Shown here piece after piece: positions 1-11,763 of a stretch of 64,000 nt of DNA. This DNA comes from Papaver somniferum. Its lineage: Eukaryota; Streptophyta; Magnoliopsida; Ranunculales; Papaveraceae. The stretch covers positions 211,374 to 275,373 of the forward strand of contig NW_020635485.1 of NCBI RefSeq assembly GCF_003573695.1. Direction: 5' to 3'. The translations under genes were made by a program, and so were the position numbers. The notes under the pieces were generated by a model. It did no database searches. It was not told where the DNA came from and was given only the letters and a program-made list of their open reading frames with translations. Each line of letters begins with the position of its first letter. Within the stretch, counting starts at the first letter, position 1.

Positions 1-224
1 ACCAACTATTGAGTAACCAATACCTTCAAAGCAATTCTTCACTGATTATAAGCTCTTGCGTAACAACTTCAGAACCTTCAATCCCCATCAGTGAGCAACC
101 TGTAAATTCCCATATTAGGCAGTAAGAACCGAAAGTTGTTTTCATGAATCATACATACAGAATGCAAGTACTAGGTCTAATATATATAGTTCTATACCAC
201 AGCCGCAGTCTCTTTGCATAAAAA

Positions 225-2218
225 TTATGAAAGAGTTCTTAAGTTTGGGTCGTCCCTGTACTTGTCCCAGACTGCTTCAAACTGTGTGCCCTTGCATCTT
301 GGCAGCACAAGAAAATCCATTAGTTCAAATTGCAAAAGAAACATCAACTAAGCAGAAAACTTCTATGCAGTATCACTTACTTATGAAGCAAGACCAGAAT
401 CTGAAGAACTTGGTTTCGGATTTCTTCACGAGATCTTCTAAGAGCTGCTTCTTTATGGGTAACAGTAAGCTCTTCTACCAATCTGAAGCGAAAGCAAAAC
501 ATTAATGAGATTCAATAATCAGTTAGAGGTGAACCAGACATGTCTGTGAGAAAATAGAATGTGTATTTTGACAGCCGAAGTGGTTAAAAGAGAGATTGGA
601 GGCACAAAGTAGCCGCCGCTGCAATATTAGTGAATCACTATAACCTACAAAACATTGGTCATGCATAGGTACGTGCAATTATAACCTGCAACTTCAGTCT
701 ACCTTTCGTTATAAGGTGTGTTCCTGATCCAGGTTAACTTGATAATTGTCTGAACCCTTTCAAGCACCTACGAAATCACAGTAAATGGTTACTATCCCAA
801 GCACTTAAATAATATGGTGATCTTCTAACAAGAATTATGGACACGTTATATTAATGAAGAAATGTGACTTGATCTTACAAGTATAACTATTCTATCATCA
901 TCAGCATGCATCCACTGAAAAAGAAGTGGAAAAATGCGTGTAAAGTGTGCCAATAAGACAATCCCCATGCTGTTAAAAACAGGTTCAATGAGTTCAAGCC
1001 ATGAATTACGACGATCTTTATGCCTTGGTTGACGCTCCAAATGACTTAACATTTCATTCATCATCCTCTCAAACCTATCAAAACAAGTCCCACCAAAACC
1101 ATCAGTGTTAGAGAAATAGAAGTTTCTAGTCTGCAAGAACAAGTCATACCATGAGCTACGAGGGTTCTTTCGCTGAGTACAAGTCACCATAAGCACCGAC
1201 ATCTCAACCACGTAATGCCATGATTCATCAGTCGCAGCAATGTTTTTACAACAAATATCAAGAATCACATCCTCATAAACACCAAATTCAGCAGCATTCA
1301 CATTCTTCGCCAGATGTATGAAACTCAACATACCTTGTCCCTGGAATGAAACAGATGATACACAAACACGGTTATTAGTTCTTTCTATGCATCGAAATTT
1401 CATTTCACTAAACAAACTAGATTGTGAAGAAGGCTTACTTTGACTTCAGGCGACCAATGATCTAGAGCTGTTAATGCACAAGGTATCACCAAAGAACATA
1501 ACTGTCCTAAATGTGGATATTCAACCTGATACAATCAAATTCATGAGAAATGCTAGCAAGCTACTTCGAAAAGTACATCACCGCAGTTGATCGTAAGACC
1601 CACATGCCCTATATCCTTAACTAATATGGTCTTTGTGGACCTTGTAGTGCAGCTTAACACAACAGTTTCCAGTAGCACTTTTAACTAATATGGACTATAA
1701 ACAGCACAAATAGGTTTTCACAATGTAGGAGTACATAGCTTAATCAGTAACATATCATTTCCGACAATCTGTTACCAAATAAAACTACTAAAACAAAAAA
1801 ATGTATCAACTGTCACACCCCATCATCCCATCGGTAAGGTTGGATCAACTCTAACTTTTGGCACCCCTTAAATTGCCATCAACTATTCGCGGCACACTTC
1901 GGATTATTAGTTGATCAGACCAAGGGTAAGACTGAGAGTTATACACTCATCAACCTCGGTATCCTGTAACAAAAATAAAAGACTGGAAGTACATGATTTC
2001 CTATAACCACATAAATGATGACTATCTCAATCATTTTCTATATACTTTACCCAAGATTCTTAACTTCTGAATACTAGGATACCTAGGGTGCGGTACTGAA
2101 TTGTGAAAATTAAAAAATGCAACCTTATGCCCAACCATGGGTGCAGTCCAGCCAAAATGTAACTTATTCAGCAGTTTTAGAGAAGTATCAAACTTCTGGA
2201 AGTCTATCCTACCTTCAA
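225..2218 (-). CDS. ARM-repeat protein (At2g39910-like), 3' part, seven exons
   Basis: Seven exons can be joined on the minus strand with GT-AG introns and consistent phase: 2124-2218, 1439-1525, 1150-1340, 879-1074, 703-767, 381-482 and 225-297 (stop TAA at 225-227). The product is helical and ARM/HEAT-like. Diagnostic stretches are VEYPHLGQL, MLSFIHLAKNVNAAE, NEMLSHLERQPR, FQWMHADDD, KLTWIRN and the C-terminal WDKYRDDPNL. These match my memory of a plant ARM-repeat family typified by Arabidopsis At2g39910, whose biochemical role I do not know. The intron 1075-1149 is 75 nt, in frame and without a stop, so its retention adds 25 residues. The seven exons give about 231 codons, roughly the C-terminal part of the family's usual length. 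The 2124-2218 exon is less certain. No convincing N-terminal exons were found before the Harbinger element at 3125, so the gene may be 5'-truncated or have diverged first exons. Confidence 0.72.
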
Positions 2219-2936
2219 CTATCCATCACTATCAGTTCTAGACTATGTAGACTCGAGAACTTCCGTAACTTAATTTATCGAGAATAGTTTTCAACAGTTT
2301 TATCTCTTCTCTGTTCTTCTTTTTTTCTAACAGGATTTTAGGCACCATTTGACATGTTTCTACCTTGAACTCGTGCAGTGTTTAAATAAAGACATCTAAA
2401 GAAAATAAACACAGTAAGAGGTGGTGCTAGTGTCAACTTACATTTCTTTTTTTTTGTTGTTTCATTCCTTAAGAATTAGTTTCAGACCGTTATATGGTTC
2501 TACGCTTCTAGCACATCAAAAGTGCACAGTTTTCGTTCAAACATACACCTGATGAGTTCACAATTTTTTGAATACAACGTATATATTCAAATGTACTAAG
2601 AAATTTTTATCTCTTACGAAGACCTATTTGACAAAAATCTTTAAAAGCCAAAAACTGAAGGCACATGACAATCACTTCCTTGAGGCATTTTATCAAACAG
2701 TAAATGAGCAATAATGTTTTCTTTTCTTTTAACAGAAACAATCGTAATTAATTAAGAGAAGAAGTCACAAAACGTGAAGATATACAAATTTCGAACAAAG
2801 AAACAAAACAGAAAAAAGCAAGACAATTGGGAGCTGAGAAGATCAATTATAGTTTTACTCTTTACTTTTTCTAACCTAATCAAGTAAATTACGAAAAGGA
2901 AAAACATTATGCTGTTCGAATCTTCGGTGTACATAC

Positions 2937-3015
2937 CGGAAATGATTTGGCACGATGAAACTGATCGAAGATTGGTACTGGTAAGAATTGCCGCAGAAGG
3001 AAGGAAGAAACTCAT
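2937..3015 (-). other. Possible first exon with transit-peptide-like start
   Basis: An ATG at 3015 opens a 26-codon Ser/Thr/Ala-rich, acid-poor stretch starting MSFFLPSAAILTSTNL. It runs into a consensus donor (GTATGT, 2931-2936). It could be exon 1 of the ARM gene downstream or a relic of another gene. No exon in the right phase was recognised between 2219 and 2936, which otherwise looks like AT-rich intron. Weak call. Confidence 0.2.
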
Positions 3016-3437
3016 GGACAAACAAAAAGAATTTGCCGTATTTATGTAACTCAAAATTGGATACAGGTGGTTTATGGGCCGGGTTTGGTGTTAACTTAAC
3101 CGATCCACGGGTTATCACTCCTAAGGCCGCCGGTTCCTATGGCAAATGGCTAAACCCTCCGTTTGCCATGCTAGCTGGCTTGGCAAACCGGTCGCGCCAC
3201 TATCGGAGAAAACATAAGCGGTCGAATCTACACCGTTCGATGGAGAGAAGACATTTTTTTAAAACCAGTCGATCTGGTAGTCGTTTATTTTAGTGAAGTA
3301 ACAGATATTTCCCCCTACGTTTATCTATAAATTCTCCCCATCCAATTAAATTTAATCACACCTCATTTTCTCATTAACTCTATCTTTACTCACTCTTTTG
3401 TACCTTAATCATATGTTTAATTACTTTTTTTAACTCA

Positions 3438-4788
3438 ATGGATATGGATTCTTCTGACGAAGAAGTGCGTATTCATATGGATCGATTTGAAGAACAACAA
3501 CGAGTATTCGTTTGGCCTTGAAACAAATTGATGATGAGTCAGATAAAGATAAAGAAATAACCAACACCTTGATGCAGCTAGATTCATCGGGGAAAATACC
3601 TATAGATCTAGAGCCAAAATAAGTGTTCACAAGAAGGTATATGTACCGTGGTCGGGATGAATGGAACGAGAAGCTGATGCATGATTAATTTCCTCATGAA
3701 TGTGTGTTCTCAGATGAAAATTTCCAAGGTCGATTCCGCATGCCCAGAAATTTGGTGCTAAAGATTATTGGTGAGCTTTGTCAGGTAGAACCTCAATTTA
3801 ATTATCAGTATGATGCACTGAATATCAGGGGTCATAGCCCTGAAAAAAAAGTTACTTCGTCTTTGAGGATTTTAGCATATGGAAGACCTCCAGATTCTAA
3901 TGATGAGTACCTTCACATTGGCAAAACAACTGCATACAAGTATCTTGCGTTGTTTTGCGAAACAATGATTAATCATTTTGGTCCTACCTATTTACGAAAA
4001 CCAACTGATGCAGATGTTAGAGAAATATTAAAGCAAAGGAAATGGGATTTCCCGGGATGCTGGGTAGTCTTGACTACATGCATTGGGTATGGACCGGATG
4101 CCCCACCTATTGGATCGGTCAGTATAAAGGTCACTACGCAAAACCAACGGTGATCCTTGATGCTGCTGCTTCTTATGATTGTTGGATGTGGCACGCTTTT
4201 TTTGGTCTCCCGTGATCTCAAAACGATATAAATTTTTTTTACACAAATCGCCTTTGTTTGAAGATTCAAAGTACGGTTTTATCCTCGGGTAAATTTCGCT
4301 ATCAACGGGAATCACTACACTCATGGTTATTATATTGTAGGTGGAATTTATCCAAAATGGTCAACTTTAGTTCAATGTTACCGTCAGCCACCTGCCGGTG
4401 AAATTGCTCATTCATACTCGTATTTCAATAGTAAACAAATGAATCTGAGAAAGGATGTGGAACGATCTTTTGGAATTTGAAGCGGAAGTTCGCAATCATT
4501 TGTGGGCCTTATCGTGGTCTAAGTGCTCGTAAAATGCATAAGACTATGCTGACTTGCATCATTATGCATAACATGGTTATCTAGGAGACTCGTCGTAATA
4601 AGAATTGGACTAACTATCAAGATTAAGACTTAAGGCCTGAGATTATACCATCAAGAGGATTACCTGCAAGGAACTATGCGCAAATGGCCAGTCATATTGA
4701 GAACATAAATTTGTATAACATGTTAAGGGAAGATCTCAGAGTGAATCTGTGGGCTGAGTTTGGAAGAGATGGAGGTCGAATTGAGTAG
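3438..4788 (+). pseudogene. Harbinger (DDE_4) transposase, broken
   Basis: From ATG 3438 an acidic leader runs into the DDE_4 nuclease typical of plant ALP1/Harbinger transposases. Recognisable blocks are NFQGRFRMPRNL, LAYGRPPDSNDEYLHIGKTT, SLDYMHWVWTGCP (first catalytic Asp), GQYKGHYAKPTVIL, SQNDIN (second Asp) and DVERSFGI (catalytic Glu), ending GRDGGRIE before TAG at 4786. The frame is broken: a stop follows the leader (near 3519), a one-base loss lies in the PGMLGS block near 4053, TGA replaces the Gly codon just before SQNDIN, and further shifts follow. All three acidic residues are still readable, so the gene decayed by small lesions and not by deletion. The family excises and reinserts DNA at TWA sites together with the Myb-like ORF2 protein. 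Confidence 0.85.
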
Positions 4789-5664
4789 TATTGTTTCATT
4801 TGTTTTCGTTTTTTTATTATTGTTTCATTTGTCATTTATTTTTATTTTTAAAAATTGTTTAAGTTTCATTTGTTGTTCCATAATTTTGTTTTGTAACTGT
4901 TTTAAGTTTAAATTTTTTTAACGGTCATTAAAAGTAGTGGTCTAGACTTAATCGCTAACGGTCTAGACTCAACTGCTAGCATTCCTAATAAATCCTTCAC
5001 TTCATCACTTCTCCACACATCACTTCTCTAATTTCTGGTTAAATCCGTTTCAAACTCACACATCACTTCTCCACACATCACTTCTCTAATTTCTGGTTAA
5101 ATTATGTATGATCCTAGATTCACTGAAGATGAAGATTTTTTCTTCGTATAAACTATGTAATATACTACCGGAGGAGAAGTGAAGAATGACGGATGAACGG
5201 TTTACCCAGTATGAGTAATTTGGGTAAAATTCATGATGCCTTCTGCACAGAGACAAGTCATCCTCATAACTGGGATCGTGCTTCTTTGTTATTCCGATTC
5301 ATGGATATAAATAAAAAAACTTGTGGATCTTATAGCTATGAAAAGGATTGTCACTCGATACCGTCTTAGAGGTAACACCAACGCTGAATTGGGAATACGA
5401 ACTCGAGACGAGTGGCGAAAATGGAAACGAAAAGATTTCGAAAACGAAGCGCATTACCAAATTCTTAAGGAGTTTTTAATAACTCGTATGGGATGTTAGG
5501 CTTAATAATATTTTCATGGATGTTGTCAAGTTTAAGTTTTAATGTAATGAAGAAAAAAAAGTAGAACAATTTATAATGAAACATCTAGAACAATTTCATT
5601 CACTATAACCAAACTACTACATATTCATTAAAATTAAAGTTGATACATTAATTAATTAAGTGGA
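4789..5664 (+). pseudogene. Harbinger 3' region with a second ORF2-like (Myb/SANT) fragment
   Basis: After the transposase comes AT-rich spacer carrying a tandem copy of about 45 bp (CACATCACTTCTCTAATTTC at about 5024-5042 and 5081-5100). From ATG 5104 the plus strand has fragments in shifting frames: an acidic FTEDED start, then HDAFCTETSHPHNW..SLLFRFMDINK, the usual tryptophan-spaced trihelix pattern of Harbinger ORF2, then NEAHYQILKEF (the FxYExCYxILK motif), ending at TAG 5499. It lies in the opposite orientation to the ORF2 at 24 kb, so it comes from a second element or an internal rearrangement. Positions 5500-5664 show nothing else. Confidence 0.5.
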
Positions 5665-5669
5665 ACTAC

Positions 5670-7452
5670 TGTTAGAGTATAGCTCGGTCAACTTCGCATG
5701 CGTTGCTATATCAAGCATGTTAGTCAATGTTAGTGATCGAAACTTTAAATCTTGATTTCTAGCTTATTAGCTAAGTCTCGGACTAGGATAGGAAAAGTGT
5801 AGCTGAGCTCAAGGACTTCATGGCGATTCAACGACAACGATGAAGATCTACACAAGGAACCATGGAACTTCATCAACAAAAAGGTATGTGAAGACTTGAA
5901 CTTATTTATCACTCAAAAGTCTATCTATTATGTATTCTACTTCTTATGAGACAAAAATCGTATGCTATATAGACTAGATCATACACACTTGATATTTCGA
6001 GCTGAGTATTCATTGTTTATCTTTTACTCGAAATCATGTGTTGGTAAAACGTTTCGCTTTGATCAGGTTTATCTTCATCTAGTGACGAAAGTCATGAAAA
6101 GTTTCAATCACTATTTGAGAATTGCTCTGAAGTGAATTGGTCTGTGAATAACAGCGACATAGCGTCCTCTGAGAATGTCTCTATGGTTGGAATGAGAGTT
6201 TAGATTACATAACCATGTATTCCTTGAACCGAAGTTTTTCAAACTTTATTGATCAAGAGTAATCGGGAGAATTGTGGAATTGGCTTTCCAAGTCCGCGAA
6301 CTGACGGAAGTTCTCGATCGAGAATTTCTGTTGGGATTTCCAAAACTCGTTTGTGTACTAAGTCCGCGAACTGGCGGAAGTTCTTGAACCGAGAATTTCT
6401 GCTGAGTTTGGAAAACTCAACCGATTAACTTAAGCCTGTGAACTTGTGAGCTTAAGTGGTTATGATCTAAATATGTGCTCTGAACATGAAACATTAATTA
6501 TTAACGAATGCTTTATGCAAATTGTGGCTATAATGTTCATGATCCGATTTTAATCGAATCGAATCATCTTTGTTTCAATTGTGTCTTGTGTAGTTACATA
6601 AGATCTCATAGCAATTGAACAACTCTCTCACTAGTTCATTTGAGTCAATTGAACTAGTTATGGTGGAGAATAACAAGGTTAATATGAAATTCTCATATGG
6701 TTGACCTTTTGGGTTATCATGTTGAACCAACATACACATACTCCTTTGGGCATGGTTTTCATGAACTAAGTAAACGTGTACCCAAGTGTGTTTGAAAATC
6801 TATGTCTTTCGATCTAACGGTTGAGAGATATTGGCTTGAACCTAAATCAGGTTTTCATCTAACGGTGAATATGGATTTCTTTGTAACTAAGGCAAAACCC
6901 TTATTTGAAGGCTATATAAAAGAGACATATAACTAGAGCAAAACTTAATCCCCACACGTCTATGTGATACTAGTGCGCTCGTTAGAGTCGATCTCCATTA
7001 ACCTTTGATTTTCTTCTCCAAAATAAGGTTATTGACTTAAAGACTTCATTGGGATTGTGAAGCCAGACCGATACTACTTGTCTCATAATTGTGTGATCTG
7101 ATCTTGCATTTTTTATCGTACGAGTACAATCTTTGATTGGCTTGAGATCGTGAGAGTTCTCCGATAGGCAAAATAAAGAAGTCACGGACATCTTTGTCTC
7201 ACTGTTTGTGATTCCTCGATAATCCGCTTGTGTAGTCAGGAAGGATTATTGAGAGGTGATTGATTAATATATGATGTTCTTCGGGAATATAAGACCGGAT
7301 TATCAATTGGTTCATGTTACCTTGATTTTATATCTAAAGACGGAACAAAACCTAGGGTTTATCCGTGGGAGACAGATTTATCCTTTTGATAGACTTTTCT
7401 GTGTGAGACAGATTCGTTTATTATCAAGTTTGTGATTTTGGGTTGCAGCAAC
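5670..7452 (+). repeat. 5' LTR of family B, first segment (U3 and TATA)
   Basis: Starts TGTTAGAGTATAGCTCGG. It contains the tandem sub-repeat in which AGTCCGCGAACTG and CGGAAGTTCTCGA recur near 6290 and 6361, and a TATA box (GGCTATATAAAAG at 6910-6922) that probably starts the genomic RNA. It stops at 7452, where the family A element begins. The last five bases GCAAC (7448-7452) are its target-site copy. Confidence 0.85.
6910..6922 (+). promoter_or_regulatory. TATA box of family B LTR
   Basis: GGCTATATAAAAG. The same motif in the same LTR context recurs in the other family B copies (near 22460 and 46869 on plus). It marks the probable U3/R boundary a few tens of bases downstream. Confidence 0.55.
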
Positions 7453-8185
7453 TGTTAGAGCATTGCTCGGTTGAAACCACCATGCGTTGGTATGTCAAGT
7501 GTGGTTGTCATATTTTAGTGAATCAAACACATATTAAGAGTCGCTTGATTTTATACTAGAGTTATACTTCGTATAGGTTAGCTTGAATGTGTTAGGATAT
7601 GAGACATTACAAGTATTGCGAAGTCTTGAAGGTGTGAAGAAGCAAGGAGCCACAACAACGACGATCATCCTTCCACTTGAGGTCAGTGATATTTGACTTG
7701 AACTGTTTTTTTCCCTATCGTATCTTTCAAGTCGTGCATATTGAAAACATAACTGCGAAGCATGTTTGAACTCTAGATAGACATAATATTAAAGAATACA
7801 ATACGAGGTTTATTGCTTAACCATTAAAATTTGTAGATAAGACATCGCCATAATCATTTGAATGCTATTTTGATTATGTATGGGTATAAGGTGAGGATTT
7901 CATCCTAGGGAACAATGCTTGCATGTGTTCTAAGGAAGTAAGTTCATATACTTGTTTTGTGAACCGAAAAGGAAATGACCAGGAGTTATTGATTTTGTTA
8001 TTCATTGCATATCTTATGAACAACCAATATGTGTGATAGAGTAGAACCGCTCACAACTTGTTGTGTTCTTGGTAGAACTGTTCACAATGTCCTGACTTTT
8101 GTATTGGTAGAACTTTTATTAGTAAAACCAATCTTAAGTAATCACCTTGGTATGTATCGGTTATGCAGCTGCCAAAAGATGAGAG

Positions 8186-8362
8186 GGGAACCGATCCTTG
8201 TAAGGGGTGAAGCGAGCCGTTCGTAATAAGGGGTGCAGTGCAAATAAGGGGAACCGATCCTTGTATGGGGTGCAGTGCTTTTACAGTGAAAAGGGGAACC
8301 GATCCTGTGAAAGGGTGCAATACATATAAGTTAGATACTATATTTATGTGGGGAATCGGTCC
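8186..8362 (+). repeat. Minisatellite in family A 5' LTR, core GGGGAACCGATCC
   Basis: About five imperfect copies of a 40-50 bp unit with core GGGGAACCGATCCTTGTAAG followed by GGGTGMAGTGC. One unit is degenerate (GCGAGCCGTTCG near 8212) and the last reads GGGGAATCGGTCC. It lies about 0.55 kb upstream of the LTR TATA box, where an upstream regulatory array could sit; that role is inference. Confidence 0.8.
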
Positions 8363-8913
8363 TAGTACCTAGTCAACCATATCTTTGGTAAGCTGGTGTG
8401 ACTATGCGTAGTACTCGCATGGAGGTAGAACCGAAACTTGTTTTGGTAGAACCATAAACCCATGAGTGTGATTGAATGTTTGGTTTGATCAATCACATAG
8501 TTCTTGAAAGTCAGATGAACCAATTCTAAACTTGTTTGGAAGCGTGGAAAATCGGTTTCAAGATTGTAAGTGTGAAAGAGAACTTACAAAGAGAAGATGT
8601 CGACAAACTTTGAACACGTGTTGAATGCGTATTACTATAATTGTTCAAAGATATTCCTTAAAGGATAAATGGAAGAGAATCCCAGAATCGAAACATATAA
8701 GTTAAGAATCTTTTAATTAAGGTTATTAATTTTATCTTGGATGGAAACTTATGGAATTGGTAATGTGCATTTACTAATTATATTTTCCAAGAGATGTCGA
8801 CTATATTTTTGGACAGAGCATTTCCAGGAATTATGAAAACCGAATCTGTGCATTTATGAGTATCTTGAGAATATTTTCGGTTTTGGAAATTCCTTGGTGT
8901 CCAAACTTCCTTG

Positions 8914-8923
8914 TCTATAAATA
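8914..8923 (+). promoter_or_regulatory. TATA box of family A LTR
   Basis: CTATAAATAC. The same motif is found in the 3' LTR near 15569. It is the only well-formed TATA box near the expected U3/R border. Confidence 0.55.
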
Positions 8924-10260
8924 CCGAAGTTTTCCTTCACTAGCAAACTAATCCTTCGTAGCAATTTGACTTCCTCTTTTGTCATTGTTACTGGTGTAGC
9001 CGCCTATCGAAGAGGAGAGTAATCTAATTAGGTGAAATCTCTTACGACCGCTCAGTTTAAAGTCTTCTTTGGGATTGAGAAGCTCTAGAGCGACCCGTTG
9101 GTGGGAAACTAGATAATTGCGGTTTATCTTTGTTTTCGATTTGATTTGATTAACTAACGGAGGTTGAAATATATTTGGACCTAGTTTGTTTATGCTTGAG
9201 AATCTTCTCTTCTGATATAAGATTCACTCAAACTAGTACAGAGTTTTGACAGGGATCTTTAGATTGTTGTAAGATCTAAAGACGTTCTTGTGGTGATCCA
9301 TTGTTAACAGACTACGTTCTGTGCGTGATTGATCACAAGAAGATTCAAGTGATTGTGTGCAGGTGTTTATTGAAGATCAAAGAAGATTTGAAGACGACGA
9401 AGATATTGAAAATCTGACTTGGGTTTATAATCTTTGGTGTGCACAATACTTGTTTGGGAAAAGAGGATCCAATTGATAATCGGTTTATCCTTGTGGTAGA
9501 TTGGATTGATTGATTGTAGTAGATCGGCATCAACACGGTTCCTTTGTGGATTAAAGGTGTTGTTGGCTTAATCTTAATTGATTGCCTTCGGGTGATTGAA
9601 ACGTAAGATAGATCTAGACCTGACGAATGAGTTTATATTGAGATAAACGGAATATCCTTTGTTTGACTCATATCACTTGGTTGAAGAGAATTGATACCAA
9701 ACAGATTTCTTGTTCCTTTACTGTTTGGAATACGAACCAAAGGGATTGTTCCTAGTACGTGACTTATTCATAAGTTGGAGGCGTGGGAGTACAAACGGAA
9801 CTAGGTATACTATAGAGTTAGGTACTTGGTCTCAACTATACGAAGTAAGTGTCATTTTGTATAGCGGCTTAATCCTGAGAGTATTCAATTCTGGACAAGG
9901 TCCCGAGTTTTTTCTGCATTTGCGGTTTCCTCGTTAAAAAAATCTTGCCGTGTCATGTACTTTTATTTTCCGCATTATAATTGTTGTTATTATAATTAAA
10001 GTAAATCACACAAACGTTAATATCCTATTACTTGATAAGTTGATCCCATTGTGTTTGGTTAAGTCTGAACCTTTTTATCAAGTAACACACTTTGTCGTTG
10101 TATTGTCTCGATCTCATATCCATAGACGATCACACAGAGTGTGAACCGATTAGTTGTATTGTCTCGATCTCGTATCCATAGACAATCACTTTCGGAGGAA
10201 AAGACTTATAGGTAGGAAAAGTTTTAGCTTGAGGTATATTTGGGTACCCTCGCCTTTTCA

Positions 10261-10278
10261 ATTGGTATAAGAGCAGGC
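10261..10278 (+). promoter_or_regulatory. Primer binding site, family A element
   Basis: ATTGGTATAAGAGCAGGC directly follows the 5' LTR. It is the copia-type site complementary to the 3' end of initiator tRNA-Met (consensus TGGTATCAGAGC), with one substitution (TATAA for TATCA). Confidence 0.75.
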
Positions 10279-10329
10279 AAACACGAAAAGATCTAACAAT
10301 CCGTGTTTGGTGTGATCCAACCTATAAGA

Positions 10330-11424
10330 ATGAATCCAGATGTTGATTCAGTTAACATTATGCAAGAGCTTGAATGCTTAAATGTTGAGGATGTTAATAT
10401 TTCATTGACTCATGATCCAGGGGTAATGAAAACATCTACATCTTTTTCTGATGAAAAAGAAGATGCTGATAAAGAGTTGGTTAAACTCCTAAAGCCTATA
10501 CAATCTCTGTCTTCTAAGGTGGCTATTTTAAATACAGAGACAAATCTTCTTAAGGAGGAGATTAAAGAAAAACACATTCAAATGAATTGTATTATAATTC
10601 TTGAGCAAGAAGATGACACTCCTCTTAAAGAGAGTTTGTTTTAAAAAAGGGATAAACAACTTCGTTGTTTGTGTTCACTAGTTGAACATGATAAGATTAA
10701 CCATGATGTGTTAATAAGAAAACAAACTGATGAGACAGTGTTGGATTCAGTAGATCATAATGAGATCAAGTTTTTCAGAAAGCTCGCTGAAAAATATAAT
10801 CTAAATAAAAATATTTACTATTCTTCTGCTGAAAAGATGATCAGGGATTTCTTGATTCATGAAGATGCTGAATCTAATGGTCTTGAATTTTCTCCAGCCA
10901 ATAAAGTTATATTAGTTAAAACAAGGATATATGATTCTGCTCGGAATCTCTTAACTAATATACAACATTGTGATTTACACAAGAATCATGATGACCGCAT
11001 TTATAGAGATAATACTTTGACTTGTATCCAGTCAAAATCTATTGTTACTCATGGTGACAATGACTATCTCTATGACAGTTGTAATAATCAGCTCTTATAT
11101 TCAAAAAGAAGTGATTTCAGATCATGTTGTTTTGATCAATTGTCTGAGTTTGGATCCAGAAAAATCTTCTCATCAAGAGTTGATGTAACATTCCGAAAAT
11201 TTCTGGGTCGGATTAAGAGCTCTGGTTTTCAAGCAGCTCAAAAAACTTCAACTCACAATCATGATTTTCGTGATGATCACTCTGATAAATCAGACCACCT
11301 TTATTGTGACGACATGGAAGAAGTTTATTCTCGGAAGAATCCTAATATGAAAGATATTATGAAATATCATGATGGATCTTATTCCACAAACTCTGAGCTA
11401 TCATTAGCTCAAACCAACGACTAA
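10330..11424 (+). pseudogene. Gag-like ORF of family A element, one in-frame stop
   Basis: ATG 10330 opens a frame to TAA 11422-11424, about 364 codons, interrupted only by TAA at 10642-10644. The frame on both sides of that stop is the same, so this is one ORF with a single nonsense change and not two genes. The product is Lys/Glu/Asp-rich. Residues about 55-90 are heptad-like (LVKLLKPIQSLSSKVAILN), suggesting a coiled coil. The C-terminal third is rich in Asp, His and Ser, with no CCHC knuckle. I do not recognise it outside this element type. By position just after the primer site it should be the Gag-derived protein, perhaps used in packaging of the element RNA. The stop is in the only copy here, and related intact copies may exist elsewhere. 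Confidence 0.6.
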
Positions 11425-11763
11425 TGTTGGTTCACAGAATTTCCCTTCATGTGCTCATTCAAATAAAAAGGGGGAATTCTTGAAAAGGAGCACATGAATT
11501 TGTGGAATGTTTACAGACTCTTGAATATCTAAAGTATCTTTATACTTTGAGTATATTTCTATTGTTGGAAATCCCTTCTGATAAAAGGTTTGGTAAGTTG
11601 CGTACAATCCCTTGAATATACGGTTTTGACCTAACCGGTCTTATTTCTTAGTTATCGAAAATAAGATACCTAAATTAGGTATTTCATTCTTGGAAATCAA
11701 GTTTGAATTATTATATAAACCATTCATGGACCGATTATTTTCTATGTTTGCTTGTGGTCAAGG

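Larger units (their letters stand above)
7453..10260 (+). repeat. 5' LTR of family A (2.8 kb)
   Basis: Begins TGTTAGAGCATTGCTCGG and ends GGGTACCCTCGCCTTTTCA. It contains the GGGGAACCGATCC minisatellite (8186-8362) and a TATA box at 8914-8923 (CTATAAATAC). Near its 3' end, ATTGTCTCGATCTCGTATCC with a flanking stretch is tandemly repeated (10100-10190). Small ORFs inside it have no coding character. Confidence 0.9.

Noticed and set aside
3988..4324. Minus-strand frames of 93-98 codons
   Set aside because: Antisense shadows of the Harbinger transposase.
8029..8320. Open frames over the GGGGAACCGATCC array (both strands)
   Set aside because: They simply translate the minisatellite and recur in both LTRs; not genes.
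10303..10329. Earlier start for the family A gag-like ORF
   Set aside because: The first codon there is GTG; the first ATG in frame is 10330, which follows the primer site at a sensible distance.
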